64,000 nucleotides of DNA from Dyadobacter psychrophilus (GTDB lineage Bacteria > Bacteroidota > Bacteroidia > Cytophagales > Spirosomataceae): contig NZ_FUZA01000002.1 of NCBI RefSeq assembly GCF_900167945.1, positions 496,001 to 560,000 on the forward strand, read 5' to 3'. The notes under the pieces are model-generated. The model did not search any database, was not told where the DNA came from, and saw only the letters and a list, made by a program, of their open reading frames with translations. Shown here in pieces: positions 60,830 to 64,000 of this stretch (positions are counted from its first letter, which is position 1; each line of letters starts with the position of its first letter). The position numbers and the translations under genes were made by a program.

Positions 60830-60865
60830 TTTGTTTAAGTTTTTTCAAAAATAGTTAAACAAAAT
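60828..60865. promoter_or_regulatory. Candidate CarH operator
   Basis: ATTTTGTTTAA (60828-60838) and TTAAACAAAAT (60855-60865) are perfect 11-bp inverted copies at the start codon of the CarH-like gene and just upstream. A repressor bound here would block the carotenoid operon. The site has not been demonstrated. Confidence 0.55.
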
Positions 60866-60911
60866 TATTTTAGCGATTATTTGTAGGAAAATAAAAAAAT
60901 GCTGCTACTTT

Positions 60912-60928
60912 TGATATTATTAATATCA
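60912..60928. promoter_or_regulatory. Candidate XRE-repressor operator
   Basis: TGATATTATTAATATCA is nearly perfectly palindromic (only the central base pair is unpaired) and lies 32 bp before the XRE/S24 gene in the divergent region shared with carH. An autoregulatory site is likely. Confidence 0.45.
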
Positions 60929-60959
60929 TATGTTTGATTTATAAAATATCATTCACGTT

Positions 60960-61778
60960 ATGGGAAGTCAGGAAATTTTTTGGCCGGTGAACATCAGATT
61001 CCTTCGTTTACGCCTTAAATTGAGTCAGGAGGCACTTGCGGAGCGTCTGGGAATCACGAGAGTGAAGTTAAATGCACATGAAAGCGGCCGCACGGCCAAT
61101 CCGACGATTGACGATCTGATACACTTTTCGGAGTTTTTCCGGATGAGCATCGACAGTTTACTAAAGGTTGACCTGAGTAAGCTTTCCGAACAAAAGGTGA
61201 AGGATTTCGAACAGGGCAGCGAGCTGTTTATGAAGGGCAATAATATTCGTGTACTGGCCATCACAGTGGACCGCGAGGAAAAAGAGAACATTGAATATGT
61301 TCCGGTTCAGGCCAAAGCCGGATATCGCTCCGGTTACAGCGACCCTGAGTTTCTGGCAACATTGCCACGTTTCAGCTTGCCTACGCTTCCCAAAAACGGC
61401 ACATTCAGAATGTTCCCGACTGTGGGTGACTCCATGCTGCCGGTCCCCGAAGGTGCTGATATTATAACAAGATATGTGCAAGACTGGACAACGATCCGCC
61501 CGGAGACACCATGCATCGTCATTTTAAAGGGGGATCAGGATTTCGTCTTCAAACAAGTGACCATTAATAAAGACGGAACGATGCTGCTGCAATCATTTAA
61601 CAAGCAATATTTCGCCTACACCGTGCCGCTTTCGGAAGTAATTGAGCTTTGGGAATACTACAGTTTTCATAGTAAGGCTCTTCCCGAACCGCAAACGGAT
61701 ATGCAGCAACTGATGAAGATGTTGCAGGAAATGCAGAATGAAATCAAGGAAATTAAGAGTAAACCGGCATCCAAATAA
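60960..61778 (+). CDS. XRE-family regulator with S24/LexA-like C-terminal domain
   Basis: 272 aa. N-terminal helix-turn-helix (IRFLRLRLKLSQEALAERLG, then ITRVKLNAHESGRTANPT) and an S24-like domain with GDSML (Ser) and a later Lys in IVILKGDQDFVFKQV, the layout of the LexA/CI self-cleavage dyad. A Gln/Met-rich tail (residues 240-272) is helical. Divergent from the CarH-like gene. It may respond to damage or stress signals; no prophage genes accompany it. Confidence 0.88.
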   Translation: MGSQEIFWPVNIRFLRLRLKLSQEALAERLGITRVKLNAHESGRTANPTIDDLIHFSEFFRMSIDSLLKVDLSKLSEQKVKDFEQGSELFMKGNNIRVLAITVDREEKENIEYVPVQAKAGYRSGYSDPEFLATLPRFSLPTLPKNGTFRMFPTVGDSMLPVPEGADIITRYVQDWTTIRPETPCIVILKGDQDFVFKQVTINKDGTMLLQSFNKQYFAYTVPLSEVIELWEYYSFHSKALPEPQTDMQQLMKMLQEMQNEIKEIKSKPASK

Positions 61779-62159
61779 TTGGATAATCCCCATACGTCGC
61801 TAATTGAAGATGTTTTTAGATTAGCCAGATTACTTTGGGACGATTACAACGTTAGAATTGTATTAAAACCCTAAATCGGGCAGATATCGTAGAATTTCTA
61901 TGTTGGGATAGATTTTTCGCGGTAGGATAGAGGTTAGGCTTGTAGAATAAATAAAATTGACGCAAAAGAATAAATATGTATCCGATGCAATATAGTTAAT
62001 GTTTGCTGTGGGAATATATCGGGAAAGTGCAATTTTTGTTTTTGTCAAAACCCCTGGATTGTCCGATATTACCCCAAGCATTTGCAGACTGGTCACAAAA
62101 AGAATCACAAACTTTTGGCTGTCCTCTACTTTCGTTGAGTAATAAAAAGTAACTCAACA
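61779..62159. other. 381-bp intergenic gap
   Basis: AT-rich DNA between the XRE/S24 gene and the surface protein gene. No gene or clear structure found; short minus-strand frames look like chance. The promoter of the surface protein must be in the right half. Confidence 0.6.
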
Positions 62160-64000
62160 ATGTCTGCCAAACTTTTACTCGTAACCCTTCTTGCATCTAT
62201 CACACTTAACTTGAATGATGCCAGGGCGCAAAGCCCGACCGCAGCCGCCAAGCGATTCAACATCTTTGTAAAAGGCGATGCCACTTTTACTTCCGACGAA
62301 ACAGAAGGACCTGTTGCTATCGGAGGTAATCTGACTACGAACCAGTATCAAATCAGTTTTAATAAGAACCACGGCGTATTTTTTGTAGGAGGCGCATCAA
62401 TCGGCCTGGCAGTGCGTGGTGGCGTGAAGCTTAGCAGCGGAAGCCTGACTGTAAATGGTGATAATTATGTGAAAATCGGCCAATGCGCCCCATCAGACGC
62501 GAATACTGCAACGCCATTGCGGATTTGGTATAAAGACAATAACAATGCCGAATCCACAATCCGGATTACCGGCGCTACGGCGGGATACAGCGATACACCC
62601 AACATTACCATTAATGCAAGCGTAAATACGTGGTCGCCAAAGGTAGGAGATAGTGAGAATCCGATCTGTGAAAACGTATTCGGAACAGGCGCGAATCAGA
62701 TTGATATCGACGGCGCTTTCACAACTTTCATAAAGCGTTCGAACCAATTGAAAGACATGAAAGACAATCTGGCCATTCGTGACCAGAACGGCAATATCAT
62801 CACCGGAATGGAAACAGGACCTTACCTGGATCCTTCGAAAATTGGAAACAACCCCAAAATTATCGTCGACCCGAACGCGATTAATGTTTTAACGGTTTCA
62901 GCAGCGGTTTGGGATAAAATCGGAAACACGAATATCGAGCGAATTCCCCAGGGGCCACAGTTAGGAGACGGCAGTTATACAGGTCCATTTGCACTGATCA
63001 TTAACATCGTTGACTTCCCAACCTTCGCAGCGTCAAAAGGAAATAATCCAATTATTAACTTTCCGGGCGTGGGTGGTTTGTCTGACCCGCAGGGAAGCTA
63101 CGTGATCTACAATTTTCCTGATGCGACGGATAAATTAGTGCTTGGCGGAAATACGCCAATTCACGGAACCATTTTCGCTCCCTGTGCAAACTTGATCAAA
63201 GAAAACAACGGCAATATTAACGGTCAGATTATTGCGAAAAGCTTTGTTCACACCCGTGACGAAGTGCACTTCTGGCCTTTTTTGCCATCGATTCCCGAGC
63301 CGGTGGAAAAGGCGATAGAAGTGAATGTAGTCTCAAAATGTATTAATAATGCACCCTGGCTTGAATATACAATTACCCCAAATTATCCAGCAACAGGCGA
63401 AACAGCTAAAATCGAATGGCTGAATTCGGAAAACAATGTAATCCAGGAAGACACCGAGAGACCGTTGACAGGCAGCATTTTGTTTCCAGGAGCAGCTGTG
63501 GACGAAAACGGAGCTGGGATCGCTTGGCCAGGATGGGAAAAAGATGGTGAAAAATGGGTTGAAGTTACGGATCGGTATTCGTCCATCCTGGATGACGGCG
63601 CGAAGGTAAGGATAACCGTTACTCCCTGGAAGGTCGTAGAGATTACTTATCCGGTATCAGACGGAAAGTGCTACACCAGCCCTCCGCCCTCAGGTTCGTT
63701 ACCAGTAACATTAGCAAGCTTCACCGCGAGAAATGAAAATTGCGATATTCAATTGCAATGGACGGTCACCGAAGCAAAAGATTTTTCGCACTTTGTTGTG
63801 CAGCGTTCAACGGATGCAAAAAACTTCGTCTCGCTAAACCGCGTCAATTACAGCGCGAACCAAAATGCATATGCTTACAACGATTCGCCTTACAGCAGGG
63901 AAATAGCACCTTCAAAAAACTATTATTATCGTTTACAGCAGGTTGATACAGATGAGACGTTTGAATACAGCGCCATCCGCAGCGTAGAAGCCGGAACTTG
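62160..64000 (+). CDS. Choice-of-anchor-A domain surface protein (3' end beyond window)
   Basis: ATG at 62160 opens a frame that stays open to the window end (613 codons, partial). Signal peptide MSAKLLLVTLLASITLNLND. A choice-of-anchor-A domain follows (FNIFVKGDATFTSDETEGPV, AIGGNLTTNQYQISFN; later TIFAPCANLIKENNGNINGQ and IIAKSFVHTRDEVHFWPF). From residue 514 an Ig/fibronectin-like segment of the T9SS-linked type starts (LPVTLASFTARNENC, LQWTVTEAKDFSHFVVQRST). A C-terminal sorting domain is expected past 64000. Role: surface or matrix component. Confidence 0.85.
   Translation, partial: MSAKLLLVTLLASITLNLNDARAQSPTAAAKRFNIFVKGDATFTSDETEGPVAIGGNLTTNQYQISFNKNHGVFFVGGASIGLAVRGGVKLSSGSLTVNGDNYVKIGQCAPSDANTATPLRIWYKDNNNAESTIRITGATAGYSDTPNITINASVNTWSPKVGDSENPICENVFGTGANQIDIDGAFTTFIKRSNQLKDMKDNLAIRDQNGNIITGMETGPYLDPSKIGNNPKIIVDPNAINVLTVSAAVWDKIGNTNIERIPQGPQLGDGSYTGPFALIINIVDFPTFAASKGNNPIINFPGVGGLSDPQGSYVIYNFPDATDKLVLGGNTPIHGTIFAPCANLIKENNGNINGQIIAKSFVHTRDEVHFWPFLPSIPEPVEKAIEVNVVSKCINNAPWLEYTITPNYPATGETAKIEWLNSENNVIQEDTERPLTGSILFPGAAVDENGAGIAWPGWEKDGEKWVEVTDRYSSILDDGAKVRITVTPWKVVEITYPVSDGKCYTSPPPSGSLPVTLASFTARNENCDIQLQWTVTEAKDFSHFVVQRSTDAKNFVSLNRVNYSANQNAYAYNDSPYSREIAPSKNYYYRLQQVDTDETFEYSAIRSVEAGT

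Noticed and set aside
60960..61778. Prophage repressor
   Set aside because: S24/XRE protein has no integrase, excisionase or structural phage genes near it and sits beside carotenoid genes.
1..64000. tRNA, rRNA or intact insertion sequence
   Set aside because: No cloverleaf, 16S/23S signature or transposase reading frame was recognised on either strand.

Overview
The window reads as chromosomal DNA of an aerobic, pigmented, glycan-degrading member of the Bacteroidota, most like Cytophagales/Spirosomataceae such as Dyadobacter (inference). Supporting traits are a SusC/SusD pair, type IX secretion C-terminal signals, DUF2723, LytTR and ECF-sigma regulators, a zeaxanthin-type carotenoid operon and AT-rich intergenic DNA without strong Shine-Dalgarno sites. 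No rRNA, tRNA, CRISPR array, intact insertion sequence or prophage was seen.

Layout. 1-4.4 kb (minus): three-subunit molybdenum hydroxylase of the PaoABC/YagTSR type, followed by a small membrane protein. 4.5-9.0 kb: Tat-exported enolase-superfamily protein, a LytS/LytTR two-component pair, and two tiny genes with a helix-turn-helix protein. 9.2-12.0 kb: ECF sigma factor, HEAT-containing membrane protein (probable anti-sigma) and two exported beta-repeat proteins. 13.2-21.2 kb: histidine kinase and NarL-type regulator, DUF2723 membrane protein, GH13 trehalose-synthase-like enzyme, secreted protein. 21.2-27.6 kb: HxlR/DoxX divergent pair, PQQ dehydrogenase with a haem c domain, DUF899 and GlxA/AraC divergent pair, Ser/Thr/Pro-rich exported protein, small hypotheticals. 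28-31.5 kb: secreted M1 peptidase, ThuA protein, antitoxin with a toxin remnant.

31.5-49 kb is the most interesting part. A phosphate/sulfate-type binding protein, SusC, SusD and six different formylglycine sulfatases lie in one direction. They are preceded by a 33-residue leader ORF ending in four consecutive Cys codons and a stop. A near-identical 21-bp element starts this leader and also a second leader 15.7 kb away, which folds like a SAM-I/IV-clan riboswitch in front of a cysteine desulfurase. I infer a local sulfur-starvation regulon: sulfatases release sulfate from sulfated glycans, while two different RNA leaders sense cysteine supply and S-adenosylmethionine.

49-64 kb: EamA exporter with its Lrp regulator, GH26 mannanase, a three-gene cassette headed by a UbiA prenyltransferase fused to a type III polyketide synthase, a convergent carotenoid operon (carH-like, crtI, crtB, idi, crtZ, lycopene cyclase) led by a B12-type light-sensor repressor, an XRE/S24 repressor, and a choice-of-anchor-A surface protein running off the window end. 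Two families of inverted repeats sit in the gaps at 37.3 and 49.1 kb.
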